From: Hyphomonas johnsonii MHS-2
Lineage (GTDB): Bacteria > Pseudomonadota > Alphaproteobacteria > Caulobacterales > Hyphomonadaceae
Direction: 5' to 3'
DNA: 64,000 nucleotides
Assembly: GCF_000685275.1 (NCBI RefSeq)
Contig: NZ_ARYK01000001.1
Coordinates: 310,001 to 374,000 of the forward strand
The notes under the pieces are model-generated. The model was given only the letters and a program-made list of their open reading frames with translations. It made no database searches and was not told where the DNA came from. A program made the position numbers and the translations under genes. Shown piece by piece: positions 52,854 to 60,836 of this stretch (the stretch's first letter is position 1; every line of letters begins with the position of its first letter).

Positions 52854-54056
52854 TTGCGCGCTGCCGTCATTGGCGCCGGACCGGCTGGCCTGATGGCTGC
52901 CGAGGCGCTGACGGCGCGGGGTGTGGCTGTCGATATCTATGACGCGATGCCGAGCTTCGGGCGGAAGTTCCTGATGGCCGGCAAGAGCGGGCTGAACATC
53001 AGCCATGCCGAAGACATGGACCTGTTCCTGGCGGGCTATCGCGCCGATGAGCGGCTGATGAAGATGGTGCGGGCGTTCGGGCCGGGCGAGATCGTGGACT
53101 GGATGCAGGGGCTTGGCATCGCGGCGCATACCGGTTCGACGGGGCGCATTTTCCCACAGATGATGAAGGCCTCTCCGCTGCTGAGGGCGTGGCTGGTGCG
53201 GTTGCAGGCGGCGGGCGCCGTGCTGCATCCGCGCCATCGCTGGCAAGGCTGGGACGAGGCCGGGGCACTGGTGTTCGATGCGCCGGGTGGACCGCTGGCA
53301 GTGACACCAGACGTGACGGTCGTGGCACTGGGCGGCGCGAGCTGGCGGCGGCTGGGGTCTGACGGCGAATGGGCGGCGACCCTGCGGGAGGCGGGCGTGG
53401 CCGTGCAGGCGTTCGGGCCGTCGAATTGCGGGTTCACGCTGGACTGGTCAGACAGGATGAAACGGGATTTTGCCGGCACGCCGGTCAAGGGGGTGCGTCT
53501 GTCAGCGGAGGGGGACGAAAGCCGCGCGGAATTCGTGATTACCGAAACAGGCGTCGAGAGCGGCGGCATCTACGCCTTGTCGGCACCGCTGCGTGACGCA
53601 CTGGCGGCGAACGGCCAGGCGGTTCTGACGCTGGACCTGCTGCCCGATCTGGACCGCGACGTGCTGGCCGCCAAGCTGGCGCGGCCGCGTGGCAAGCAGT
53701 CGATGGCCAATCACCTGCGCAAGACGGCGCGCCTGACGGGCGTGAAGCTGGCACTGCTGCATGAAGCCGCTGGCGGCGCATTGCCGGCGGACCCGCAGGC
53801 GCTCGCCGCGCTGATCAAGGCCCTGCCGCTGACCCTTACGGGAACGGCAGCGCTGGACGCGGCGATCTCCACCACGGGCGGTGTGGCGTGGGACGCGCTG
53901 GACGATGCCCTGATGCTGCGCGCGCGGCCCGGCGTGTTCTGCGCCGGTGAAATGGTCGCCTGGGATGCGCCGACGGGCGGTTACCTGATCACCGCCTGCC
54001 TGGCGATGGGCAGGGCAGCGGGCGCCGGTGCAGCGGACTGGCTGGCGCGGGCCTAG
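52854..54056 (+). CDS. HI0933/TIGR03862-type flavoprotein
   Basis: 400 residues. The start is a TTG immediately after the thiG stop (52854), giving the FAD-binding GxGxxG-like AAVIGAGPAGLMAAEAL; no ATG fits. FGRKFLMAGKSGLNISHAE and the C-terminal MVAWDAPTGGYLITACLAMG are diagnostic of the BaiN/HI0933 family, TIGR03862 branch. A dinucleotide-fold oxidoreductase with unknown substrate. Coupling to thiG suggests cotranscription; a role in thiamine synthesis is not implied by the family. Its stop shares the CTAG tetranucleotide (54053-54056) with the stop of the convergent crotonase gene. Confidence 0.9.
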   Translation: MRAAVIGAGPAGLMAAEALTARGVAVDIYDAMPSFGRKFLMAGKSGLNISHAEDMDLFLAGYRADERLMKMVRAFGPGEIVDWMQGLGIAAHTGSTGRIFPQMMKASPLLRAWLVRLQAAGAVLHPRHRWQGWDEAGALVFDAPGGPLAVTPDVTVVALGGASWRRLGSDGEWAATLREAGVAVQAFGPSNCGFTLDWSDRMKRDFAGTPVKGVRLSAEGDESRAEFVITETGVESGGIYALSAPLRDALAANGQAVLTLDLLPDLDRDVLAAKLARPRGKQSMANHLRKTARLTGVKLALLHEAAGGALPADPQALAALIKALPLTLTGTAALDAAISTTGGVAWDALDDALMLRARPGVFCAGEMVAWDAPTGGYLITACLAMGRAAGAGAADWLARA

Positions 54057-54865
54057 CGGTGGTCGACAAAGGCCGGTTCGCGCTTTTGCAGCACGGACAG
54101 GACCGCTTCGACCTGGTTCCCCTTGGCGATGATCTTGTCCTGCTCCACGGATTCCTGCAGCAGTGCCTCGGCGTCGGTCATGGTGCCGACCGCATTGAAG
54201 ATGCGTTTGGAGGCCTGGATCGCGGTCGGGCTCTTCGTGGCGATTTCACGGGCCATGGCCATGGCATCTTCGTGGGGATTGTCCGACAGTTTGGTCGCGA
54301 AGCCGTACTCATGGGCCTCGGTGCCGGAAAAGATGCGTCCCGTGAAGGTCAGCTCACGAATGATATCTTCGCGGGCGAGGTGACGCATGATGGCAGTGCC
54401 ACCCATGTCGGGCACGAGGCCCCACTTGATTTCAAGCACTGACAGTTTGGTGTCGGGATGGGTGATGCGGATGTCGGAGCCCAGCATGACCTGGAAGCCA
54501 CCACCGAGGGCAACACCGTGAACGGCGGCAATCACGGGCACGGGACACTGACGCCAGACCCAGGCCGCCTGCTGTGCGCGATTGGCGATGCCGTGCGTGC
54601 GCGTGGTGAGCGGTTCGCGTCCACCGGTGACGCCGGATTCGCCGGTTGCCATCTGGCCGAAATTGCCCATGTCGAGGCCGGCGCAGAAAGCGCGGCCTTC
54701 GCCGGAGAGGACGACACAGCGAACGGACTCGTCCTTTGAGACCGCCTCGCCGGTCGTGACCAGCGCTTCGAACATGGCGTTGTCGAGCGCGTTCATCTTG
54801 TCGGCGCGTGTGAGGCGGACGTCGGCAACGCCCTTGTCGATGGTGACGGAAATCCGGTCGCTCAT
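54053..54865 (-). CDS. Enoyl-CoA hydratase/isomerase (crotonase) family
   Basis: 270 residues from the ATG at 54865. The crotonase oxyanion-hole motifs are GRAFCAGLDMGNFG and HGVALGGGFQVML, with DIRITHPDTKLSVLEIKWGLVPDMGG downstream. It acts on an acyl-CoA ester, but the exact reaction (hydratase, isomerase or dehalogenase-like) cannot be assigned; the insertion MATGESGVTGGREPL after the first motif is typical of one common alphaproteobacterial enoyl-CoA hydratase-like subgroup. It is downstream of the amidohydrolase gene (2-base gap), indicating an operon. Confidence 0.9.
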   Translation of the reverse strand: MSDRISVTIDKGVADVRLTRADKMNALDNAMFEALVTTGEAVSKDESVRCVVLSGEGRAFCAGLDMGNFGQMATGESGVTGGREPLTTRTHGIANRAQQAAWVWRQCPVPVIAAVHGVALGGGFQVMLGSDIRITHPDTKLSVLEIKWGLVPDMGGTAIMRHLAREDIIRELTFTGRIFSGTEAHEYGFATKLSDNPHEDAMAMAREIATKSPTAIQASKRIFNAVGTMTDAEALLQESVEQDKIIAKGNQVEAVLSVLQKREPAFVDHR

Positions 54866-54867
54866 GG

Positions 54868-55884
54868 CTATTTCCCTTTCGGCGTGGCGGGTGAGAGTTT
54901 GTATACCTTGCGGGCAGTGCCGCTGAACATGGCGGTCTTTTCCTTTTCGGAATAGCCCGCCGCGATTTTCTTGAGGCCGTTCCAGAGGGTGCGGTAGCTG
55001 ATGGAGAGCCGGTCGACGGGAAAATTGCTCTCGAACATGCAGCGCTCCGGACCGAAGCACGCGATGGCGTGGTGGTAATAGGGCGCCTGCGCCTCGACGA
55101 ATTCGTCGGATGTCGGCGGCAGGGCGCGCGTGTTCCAGCCGAAGCCATTGTCGGGCATGGCGAGGCCGCCGATCTTGGCGAAGACATTCGGGTTTTCGGC
55201 AACGGCGGCGATGTCGTCCTTCCACTTGGCGAAATTGTCGTCGCGCTTGCCCTCATAGGGGCCGACGCCGAGGGGCGTGCCGAAATGGTCGAGGATCATG
55301 GTCGTGCCGGGAACGGCGGCGGCAAGGTCTGCGAAGTCGAGGATCTGGTGGTGGTAGTTCCAGGTGTCGTAGGTGAAGCCGCGTTCGCCGAGACGGGCAA
55401 CGCCGCGCTGGAAGTCGAGGTCGCGGTAGAGTCCTGCGGGCGCGCGGCCCGGGATGGCGAAGGTGGCGCTGTCGGGGTCGTGGGCGCCGGCATGGCGGAT
55501 GCCGCGGAAGAGACCATTGGAGGCGGCGATATGGGCGTCGAGGATGTCGTCGACATTGGCATGGCGCAGGTCGGCATGGCCGATGAAGCCGGCAATGGTG
55601 GCCTTGCCGGGATCGGTGGCGGAGCGGGCGGCAGCGGCAGCGATGAATTCTGTTTCGCCGATCGGCCTGAACCGTTCGGGGCCATCGTCACGATACGACG
55701 AGCCGCATTCCATGAAGATCGTCTGGGTGACGTTGTGGCCGTCTTCGGTGTCGGACCAGAGTTCTTCGAGGTCGTAGCTGAGGAAGGGCCTGGGCCAGAG
55801 GTGGTGGTGGGGATCGACGATCTCGCGATCCGGGTCGATCACGTCCTCGCGGACCTGTACGAGCCACTCCGTATTGTTGAACAT
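54868..55884 (-). CDS. Amidohydrolase-2 family metal hydrolase
   Basis: 338 residues. The N-terminal VDPHHHLWPRP carries the HxH zinc ligands; FIGHADLRHANVDDILD, HHQILDFADLA and FGPERCMFESNFPVD fit the PF04909 TIM-barrel fold, related to lactonases and aminocarboxymuconate-semialdehyde decarboxylase. Members hydrolyse lactones or decarboxylate; the substrate is unknown. The pairing with a crotonase gene suggests a small catabolic unit. It is cytosolic, with no signal peptide. Confidence 0.88.
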   Translation of the reverse strand: MFNNTEWLVQVREDVIDPDREIVDPHHHLWPRPFLSYDLEELWSDTEDGHNVTQTIFMECGSSYRDDGPERFRPIGETEFIAAAAARSATDPGKATIAGFIGHADLRHANVDDILDAHIAASNGLFRGIRHAGAHDPDSATFAIPGRAPAGLYRDLDFQRGVARLGERGFTYDTWNYHHQILDFADLAAAVPGTTMILDHFGTPLGVGPYEGKRDDNFAKWKDDIAAVAENPNVFAKIGGLAMPDNGFGWNTRALPPTSDEFVEAQAPYYHHAIACFGPERCMFESNFPVDRLSISYRTLWNGLKKIAAGYSEKEKTAMFSGTARKVYKLSPATPKGK

Positions 55885-55978
55885 GGCCTCGGCCTCCTCC
55901 TTGCGCCCGGCTTCTGCGAGCCGTCGCGCCTATTCAGGCGCAATCGGAACGTGAGGCAAGGGGTAGCGTGGGGTGAGC

Positions 55979-56194
55979 CTAAAGCAGATTGATCTCATCG
56001 AACCTCAAACCAATGCGGAACAGGCAATAGCCTGTCTCATCAATGGCGGCTCGCACATCCGGATTTGTGTCTTCAGGCGTTCGCGTACGGGTGAGGGTCC
56101 AGTCGCTGGCTGGGCTTTCTGCCGGGAACGGTGCGTCGGCGTGAATGACAAGCCGGTAGGTGGGCGCGCGGCGATGCACATAGAAAGCATACAT
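55979..56194 (-). CDS. Small hypothetical protein downstream of the oxygenase
   Basis: 71 residues starting ten bases after the oxygenase stop, on the same strand. YAFYVHRRAPTYRLVIHADAPFP and ETGYCLFRIGLRFDEINLL look like a compact alpha/beta domain with sensible amino-acid use. No family is recognised. The strict downstream placement and a plausible protein-like composition support a real gene; the ribosome site is weak, suggesting coupling to the upstream gene. Confidence 0.6.
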   Translation of the reverse strand: MYAFYVHRRAPTYRLVIHADAPFPAESPASDWTLTRTRTPEDTNPDVRAAIDETGYCLFRIGLRFDEINLL

Positions 56195-56204
56195 CGTGGG
56201 GTGC

Positions 56205-57155
56205 CTAAGTTTTCACCAGGCCGATCTCGCGGAGGCGTTCCATCAGGTAGTCCTGCGCGGTGATCGGTGGCTGGGGTGTGCCGCCTTCGGCGACGCATCC
56301 GGGCAGGGCCTCGATCACGACGTCCTGGTTGAAGTGCAGGAAGAAGGGCGTCGAGTAGCGCGGGAATTTCGCGCGTTCCGGCGACGGGTTGACGACGCGG
56401 TGCGTGGTCGAGGGCAGGACGCCGGCGGTGAGGCGCTGCAGCATGTCGCCGCAATTGATGACGAGCGCGCCGGGTGGCGGGTTCACGCCGAGCCATGTGC
56501 CGGAGCTGTGTTTCACTTCAAGGCCTGCCTCTTCGGCGCCGAGGAGGAGGGTGATGACATTGATGTCTTCATGCGCGCCAGCGCGGACGGTGCCTTCGGG
56601 CGGCGGGCTTTCCTGCGGCGGGTAGTGGAGCAGGCGGAGGATGGAATTGCCCATTTCGACACGGTCCTCGAACCACAGCTCGTCGAGGCCGAGATGGAGC
56701 GCGATGGCGCGCAGCAGGTCGCGGCCCATTTCGTCGAGGGCGGTGTAGAGGGCGCGGGTGGCGCGGTCGAAATCGGCGACTTCCGCCACGGGCGGCGTGT
56801 CGGCCATCGTCTCGCGATAGGGCGAGTCCTGCGGCAGCAGGCGACCGGTGTGCCAGAATTCCTTGAGGTCGGCCTTGTCGGCGCCCTTGGCATTCTCGGT
56901 GGCGAAAGCGGTGTAGCCACGCTGGCCGCCGCCGGCCCGGCCATCATACCTGGCCTTCACCGCGTCCGGCAGCGCAAAGAACGCTTTCGTGGCGCGCAGG
57001 TTCTCGTCAATGACGCTCTGGTCGACCGGGTGACCGGAGACGACGGCAAAGCCGGTTTCACGAAAGGATTCCCCGAATGCGGCAGCGAAGGCGGCCTTGT
57101 CCTTGCGCCAGAGGGAATAGGGGATCGGTTTGAAATATTCGGTCATGGTCTTCAT
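56205..57155 (-). CDS. 2-oxoglutarate/Fe(II) dioxygenase, isopenicillin-N-synthase family
   Basis: 316 residues. The iron ligands are HED in RAGAHEDINVITLLL and the distal histidine in TTHRVVNPSPERAKFPRYS, whose RYS serves 2-oxoglutarate binding (RxS). The N-terminal FRETGFAVVSGHPVDQSVIDE is the family DIOX_N pattern. These oxygenases hydroxylate or desaturate small molecules; many bacterial members have no known substrate. It precedes the 71-residue gene and is divergent from the ArsM-like gene. Confidence 0.9.
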   Translation of the reverse strand: MKTMTEYFKPIPYSLWRKDKAAFAAAFGESFRETGFAVVSGHPVDQSVIDENLRATKAFFALPDAVKARYDGRAGGGQRGYTAFATENAKGADKADLKEFWHTGRLLPQDSPYRETMADTPPVAEVADFDRATRALYTALDEMGRDLLRAIALHLGLDELWFEDRVEMGNSILRLLHYPPQESPPPEGTVRAGAHEDINVITLLLGAEEAGLEVKHSSGTWLGVNPPPGALVINCGDMLQRLTAGVLPSTTHRVVNPSPERAKFPRYSTPFFLHFNQDVVIEALPGCVAEGGTPQPPITAQDYLMERLREIGLVKT

Positions 57156-57277
57156 CTAGCGCGGAAGTGGGTGGATGGAAACGGCAACACGGCTGTCACC
57201 CTGACGTGAATTGACCCCCGCAGGCAAGCAGCGCAATCAGTGCATATCCTTATAGCTTGCAACGGAGCCAGCCCCGC

Positions 57278-58045
57278 ATGACCAAAGAGATTGTCCAGGA
57301 ATACTATGGAAAGACCCTGCAAGGTAGCGAAGACCTGAAGACCTCGGCTTGCTGCTCGACCGTGCGGCCGCCCGATCCCGTGATTGCGGCGATGGAGCAT
57401 ATCCATCCGGAAGTCTCGGGGCGGTTCTACGGGTGCGGTGTGGTGGTGCCGGACGGGTCGCTGACGGGGTGGCGTGTGGTCGACCTGGGCAGCGGGTCGG
57501 GGCAGGACGTCTATATCCTGGCGCAGCTGGTCGGGCAGGACGGCGAAGTGATCGGTGTCGACATGACGCCCGAGCAGCTGGACGTGGCCCGCCGCCACGA
57601 GGACTGGCACCGCGAGCGGTTTGGCTATGACCGGTCCAATGTGCGGTTCATCGAGGGGCATGTCGACCGCCTGCAGGACCTGGACATCGCGCCGGGCAGC
57701 GTGGACCTGATCGTGTCGAACTGCGTGATCAACCTGGTACCGGAGAAGGCGGCGGTCTTTGCAGGGGCGGCGCACCTGCTGAAGCCCGGTGGGCGGTTCC
57801 TGTTCTCCGACGTGTTCGTGGACCGGCCGATTCCGGCAGACCTGGCGAACGACCCGGTGATCCTGGGAGAATGCCTTGGCGGCGCGATGCAGGTGGACCA
57901 GTTCGAGCAATTGCGTTCGGAGGCCGGCTTTGCAGCCCCTGTGTGGCGCGAAGTGCGGGACCTGACTGTGGACGATCCGGCGATTGCGGCGAAACTTGAA
58001 GGCTTCACCTTCGAGAGCCGGACGGTGGAACTGGTTCGCCGCTAA
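57278..58045 (+). CDS. Arsenite methyltransferase-like SAM enzyme (ArsM-like)
   Basis: 255 residues from the ATG at 57278. SAM motif I is VVDLGSGSGQDVYILAQLVG. All four cysteine positions of ArsM are present with matching spacing: Cys25/26 (TSACC), Cys53 (YGCG), Cys149 (SNCVINL) and Cys199 (GECLGGAM), the last two exactly 50 apart as in the algal enzyme. The opening EIVQEYYGKTLQGSEDLKTSACC is typical. It would methylate As(III) to methylated arsenicals. It is shorter than most ArsM and lacks the C-terminal domain, and no arsR or other ars gene is adjacent, so a different thiol-reactive substrate is possible. Confidence 0.75.
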   Translation: MTKEIVQEYYGKTLQGSEDLKTSACCSTVRPPDPVIAAMEHIHPEVSGRFYGCGVVVPDGSLTGWRVVDLGSGSGQDVYILAQLVGQDGEVIGVDMTPEQLDVARRHEDWHRERFGYDRSNVRFIEGHVDRLQDLDIAPGSVDLIVSNCVINLVPEKAAVFAGAAHLLKPGGRFLFSDVFVDRPIPADLANDPVILGECLGGAMQVDQFEQLRSEAGFAAPVWREVRDLTVDDPAIAAKLEGFTFESRTVELVRR

Positions 58046-58156
58046 GGCGGGCATCCTAAGGCAAACGTGCGGATTTCGGGCCGTTTCGGCCAGATTCCCC
58101 GATAGGGTTAACAGGAGCGGGTCAGGGCGTAACGCTCTGCCCCTTGGGGCGCGCCT

Positions 58157-58172
58157 GCATTAACCATAATGC
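58157..58172. promoter_or_regulatory. Palindrome with CtrA-type TTAACCAT half-site
   Basis: GCATTA-ACCA-TAATGC (58157-58172) is a perfect six-base dyad; it contains TTAACCAT (58160-58167), the half-site favoured by Caulobacter CtrA. A second TTAAC lies at 58108-58112. It lies 115 bases upstream of the Sel1 mini-protein gene. A dyad without a full TTAA-N7-TTAA site makes CtrA control only possible. Confidence 0.4.
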
Positions 58173-58286
58173 AAAGCTCTGACGTCACTCTTCACCCATC
58201 GCCGGACACGGCGGGTGGTGGTTGCCAAAGCAGGACACGGGAAGGATCCCGGCGACGCGGCGGCAAGGTGAAACAGGAACAAGACA

Positions 58287-58556
58287 ATGCCTTTTGCAGA
58301 TTACGCTCTAGACCTCGCTTCAATGCTCGGCCCCGATTCAGCTCCCGAAGAGCTTTACCAGGCCGGCCTTGTGTATTCGACCGGACTGAACGTGGAGGTC
58401 GACATGATCGCCGCGCACAAATGGTTCAACCTGGCCGCGCTTCGCGGTTCGGAAGAGGCCAAGATCCAGCGCGCCGAACTGGCCGACATGATGACTTCGG
58501 ACGAAGTCAAAATGGCGCTCCAGTCGGCCCGTGAGTGGCTCAAACTGATGAACTAG
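58287..58556 (+). CDS. Single Sel1-type repeat mini-protein
   Basis: 89 residues. ELYQAGLVYSTGLNVEVDMIAAHKWFNLAALRGSEEAKIQRAELA is one and a half Sel1-like repeats, the AHKWFNLAA..G..A pattern being characteristic. No signal peptide, so it is cytosolic. Small stand-alone Sel1 proteins of this length are conserved in alphaproteobacteria without known function; in this fold they usually bind another protein. A hairpin follows the stop. Confidence 0.78.
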   Translation: MPFADYALDLASMLGPDSAPEELYQAGLVYSTGLNVEVDMIAAHKWFNLAALRGSEEAKIQRAELADMMTSDEVKMALQSAREWLKLMN

Positions 58557-58582
58557 GCGTTTCGGTGTCCGCGAGCGGCCCA

Positions 58583-58600
58583 CGCAGGCATCTGCCTGCG
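58583..58600 (+). terminator. Hairpin after the Sel1 mini-protein gene
   Basis: CGCAGGCA (58583-58590) and TGCCTGCG (58593-58600) form a perfect dyad with the loop opening to ATCT, 26 bases after the stop. It lacks a T-run, so it may be a weak or factor-assisted terminator. Confidence 0.4.
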
Positions 58601-58675
58601 CGTCAAGCTTAAGGAAATCGCAAACGGCACCGTGCGATCCTGTTCTCAATGGGCCGTGAGGAGCCATAGCTGACC

Positions 58676-60091
58676 ATGCCAGGGACTGACGACTCAGCGC
58701 GCACTGCCAGCCTGACTGCCGAACTGTGGCGGGCAAAATGGCTGATGCTGCTGGTGTTCGTGCCGGTCCTGGCGCTGTCCATGGCGGCAATCCTGTCCAT
58801 TCCTGCCAAGTTTGAGGCGCGGGCGCGCCTGGTGTTGCCCGTGCAGAGCGAGGCGACCAGCGAAGCAGCCCTGCTGCAAAGCCCTGTCGTTGCAACGCGT
58901 GTGCTCGACCGGTTTCCGCTGTCGCGCCTTTACCCCGACATCGATACGGCCTGCGAGGCCCGTCGCAATGCCACTGCCGAAACCGCCGAAGCCGATGCCC
59001 GTCTGACGGCGGCGTGCCGACGCGCAGCGCTGATCGCGTTGCAGGGTGATCTGCGGGTGACACGCGGCCGCAATGACGCCGACCTGATGGTCCGGTTCCG
59101 GCATGACCGGCCGGATGTGTCGGTTGAAGTGCTGAACGCCCTGTTGGGTGCGTACCTGAATTATCGTTCCGACGTTCTGGCAGCCGACGACGCTGCGGTG
59201 TCGGAGGTGCCTGAAGACGATTCAGGGCAGGCCCTGCGCGAAGCTGAAGCGGCGCTTGCCGCGTATCGTGCAGGCGGGGGGTCGCTGGCGCCCGGCACCG
59301 TGGAAGCCAGGCTGGCCGACCTGTCCCGCACCGCCGGTGAAGAGCTGTTGCGAACGGATGCGCGCATCAAGGAAGTTGACGCCCTGATTGCCGCCTATCG
59401 CCGGCAGATGGGCCTGGTGCGGCGCGAACAGCGTATCTTCATTGAAGACCGGACCGGACAGGCGCTGGTCGACCTGAAGCTTGAGCGGGCCGACAAGCTT
59501 GCGCGCTATCTGCCGGGGTCGGAAGTTATCAAGGACATGGACCGCCGTATTGCTGAAGCCGAAGCGCTGGTCGCGTCATTCGGCGGCCCGGCGGGCACTG
59601 TGCGGACGGGCCCGAACCCGCTTTACCAGCAGGCAGAGGCGCGCCTCATGGACCTGCAGGCCGAGGGGGCCGCGCTTCAGGCGCGCCGGGCTGAACTGGT
59701 ACGCCAGGCAGACAGTATCGAGGCCCGGCTGGCCGAGGCGGGCGGTGAGGCCCAGCGTTACCGCGACTTGCTGCGCAAGCGGGATGCGCTGTCGCACGAG
59801 CGGGCGGACGACAGTAGCCGCGCGCAGGCGGTTCGCCCCCCGCGCCGGGCGGACGTGGGAGATGTCCGGATTGTCGAGCCGGCCAGGTTGCCGGTTCACC
59901 GGGCTGACGTGGACTGGTTCCTGCCGGTGCTGGCAGGTGCGTTTGCGTTGCTGGCCGCGTTGCTGGCGGGCCTTGGCCGGGCCAGCATGCGCGCGGGGCG
60001 CTCAGGCAGGGGCGGGGGAGCGGCTGCAGTCGCGACAGACTTGCCGGTGCTGGCCAGCGTTCGCGCCTATCATGACACGCCGGGCCGTTGA
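58676..60091 (+). CDS. Wzz/GumC-type polysaccharide chain-length protein (HfsA-like)
   Basis: 471 residues. The first membrane helix is near 22-42 (WLMLLVFVPVLALSMAAILSI), followed by YxAxARLVL-like FEARARLVLPVQS, a long periplasmic coiled-coil (about 180-370: AREAEAALAAYRAGG, RIAEAEALVAS, AEARLMDLQAEGAALQARRAEL) and a second helix near 408-430 (FLPVLAGAFALLAALLAGLG). This is the polysaccharide co-polymerase layout that sets chain length and export in Wzy or ABC-independent exopolysaccharide systems, as HfsA in Caulobacter holdfast synthesis. It lacks the C-terminal Walker kinase, which is the separate next gene. No glycosyltransferases are adjacent. Confidence 0.82.
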   Translation: MPGTDDSARTASLTAELWRAKWLMLLVFVPVLALSMAAILSIPAKFEARARLVLPVQSEATSEAALLQSPVVATRVLDRFPLSRLYPDIDTACEARRNATAETAEADARLTAACRRAALIALQGDLRVTRGRNDADLMVRFRHDRPDVSVEVLNALLGAYLNYRSDVLAADDAAVSEVPEDDSGQALREAEAALAAYRAGGGSLAPGTVEARLADLSRTAGEELLRTDARIKEVDALIAAYRRQMGLVRREQRIFIEDRTGQALVDLKLERADKLARYLPGSEVIKDMDRRIAEAEALVASFGGPAGTVRTGPNPLYQQAEARLMDLQAEGAALQARRAELVRQADSIEARLAEAGGEAQRYRDLLRKRDALSHERADDSSRAQAVRPPRRADVGDVRIVEPARLPVHRADVDWFLPVLAGAFALLAALLAGLGRASMRAGRSGRGGGAAAVATDLPVLASVRAYHDTPGR

Positions 60092-60093
60092 CG

Positions 60094-60765
60094 ATGCGGG
60101 ACCTTCGGGCTGACCTTGATCCCCTGTGGCAGGCCTTGTCCACAAGACCCGGCCCGCGCGGCGCACACAGCGTGATGTTCGTTGCGGCGCGCAGCGGCGA
60201 GGGCACAACCAGCATGGCGGCCTCGTTTGCGCTGATGGCGGCCGGGCATGCCGCGCGGAGCGCCTGGCTTGTCGACACCGATCTTGCGGATAATCCTGCC
60301 TTTACCGGGTTCCAGCAGGGGGCGTTTGCGGCGGCCGGTGTGCCGGGGCGCGCCTATGACGCGTCACTGGCCAGCCCGCCAGCCTATCACCTGATACCGT
60401 CCGAACGGGAAGGCTTGCGGACGCGGCGACTGGCGGTGCACCAAGTTGGCGAGACACGCCTGCTGGTCACGCGGTTCCGGTCGGACACGCTGGCGCCCGG
60501 GCAGAGCGCAGTGTTCCGTCCGCATCCCGACTGGTGGCAGGCATTGCGCCGGACGACGGACTGGATTGTCCTCGATGCACCGGCGGCCGACCGGTCGACG
60601 GCAGGCGAAACCCTCGCAGGGCTGGTCGACGCCGTGATTATCGTGGTGAGTGCGGGAGGGGCCGGGCCGGACGAAGTCAACGCGCTGCGGGCCGATATCA
60701 CACGGCGGGGTGGCCGCGTGGCTGGGGCCGTCCTCAACCGGATGCAAACGCGCCGCCGCCGGTAG
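60094..60765 (+). CDS. BY-kinase-like P-loop protein lacking the Walker A lysine (HfsB-like)
   Basis: 223 residues from the ATG at 60094; a TTG at 60088 overlapping the previous stop is an alternative. It follows the CpsD/CapB layout: Walker A region FVAARSGEGTTSMAASFAL, Walker A' LVDTDLADNP and Walker B DWIVLDAPA. In canonical BY-kinases the loop is GEGKST; here Thr38 replaces lysine, and no C-terminal tyrosine cluster is present (the tail is arginine-rich), so autokinase activity is unlikely. The GEGT variant occurs in alphaproteobacterial exopolysaccharide partners of HfsB type. It forms a two-gene unit with the Wzz-like gene. Confidence 0.78.
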   Translation: MRDLRADLDPLWQALSTRPGPRGAHSVMFVAARSGEGTTSMAASFALMAAGHAARSAWLVDTDLADNPAFTGFQQGAFAAAGVPGRAYDASLASPPAYHLIPSEREGLRTRRLAVHQVGETRLLVTRFRSDTLAPGQSAVFRPHPDWWQALRRTTDWIVLDAPAADRSTAGETLAGLVDAVIIVVSAGGAGPDEVNALRADITRRGGRVAGAVLNRMQTRRRR

Positions 60766-60773
60766 GCCGGCAT

Positions 60774-60822
60774 CCGGAACCAGGCAGGTCACACGAGGGC
60801 GCGCGTGCCTGCCCGATTCCGG
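60774..60822. terminator. Long hairpin between convergent genes
   Basis: CCGGAA (60774-60779) pairs with TTCCGG (60817-60822) and GGCAGG (60783-60788) with CCTGCC (60808-60813), giving a stem of roughly 20 bases with small internal loops. It lies between the end of the BY-kinase-like gene (60765) and the hydrolase gene (60837), so it can serve both strands. No T-run is seen. Confidence 0.5.
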
Positions 60823-60836
60823 CGCGGCGATTGCGA

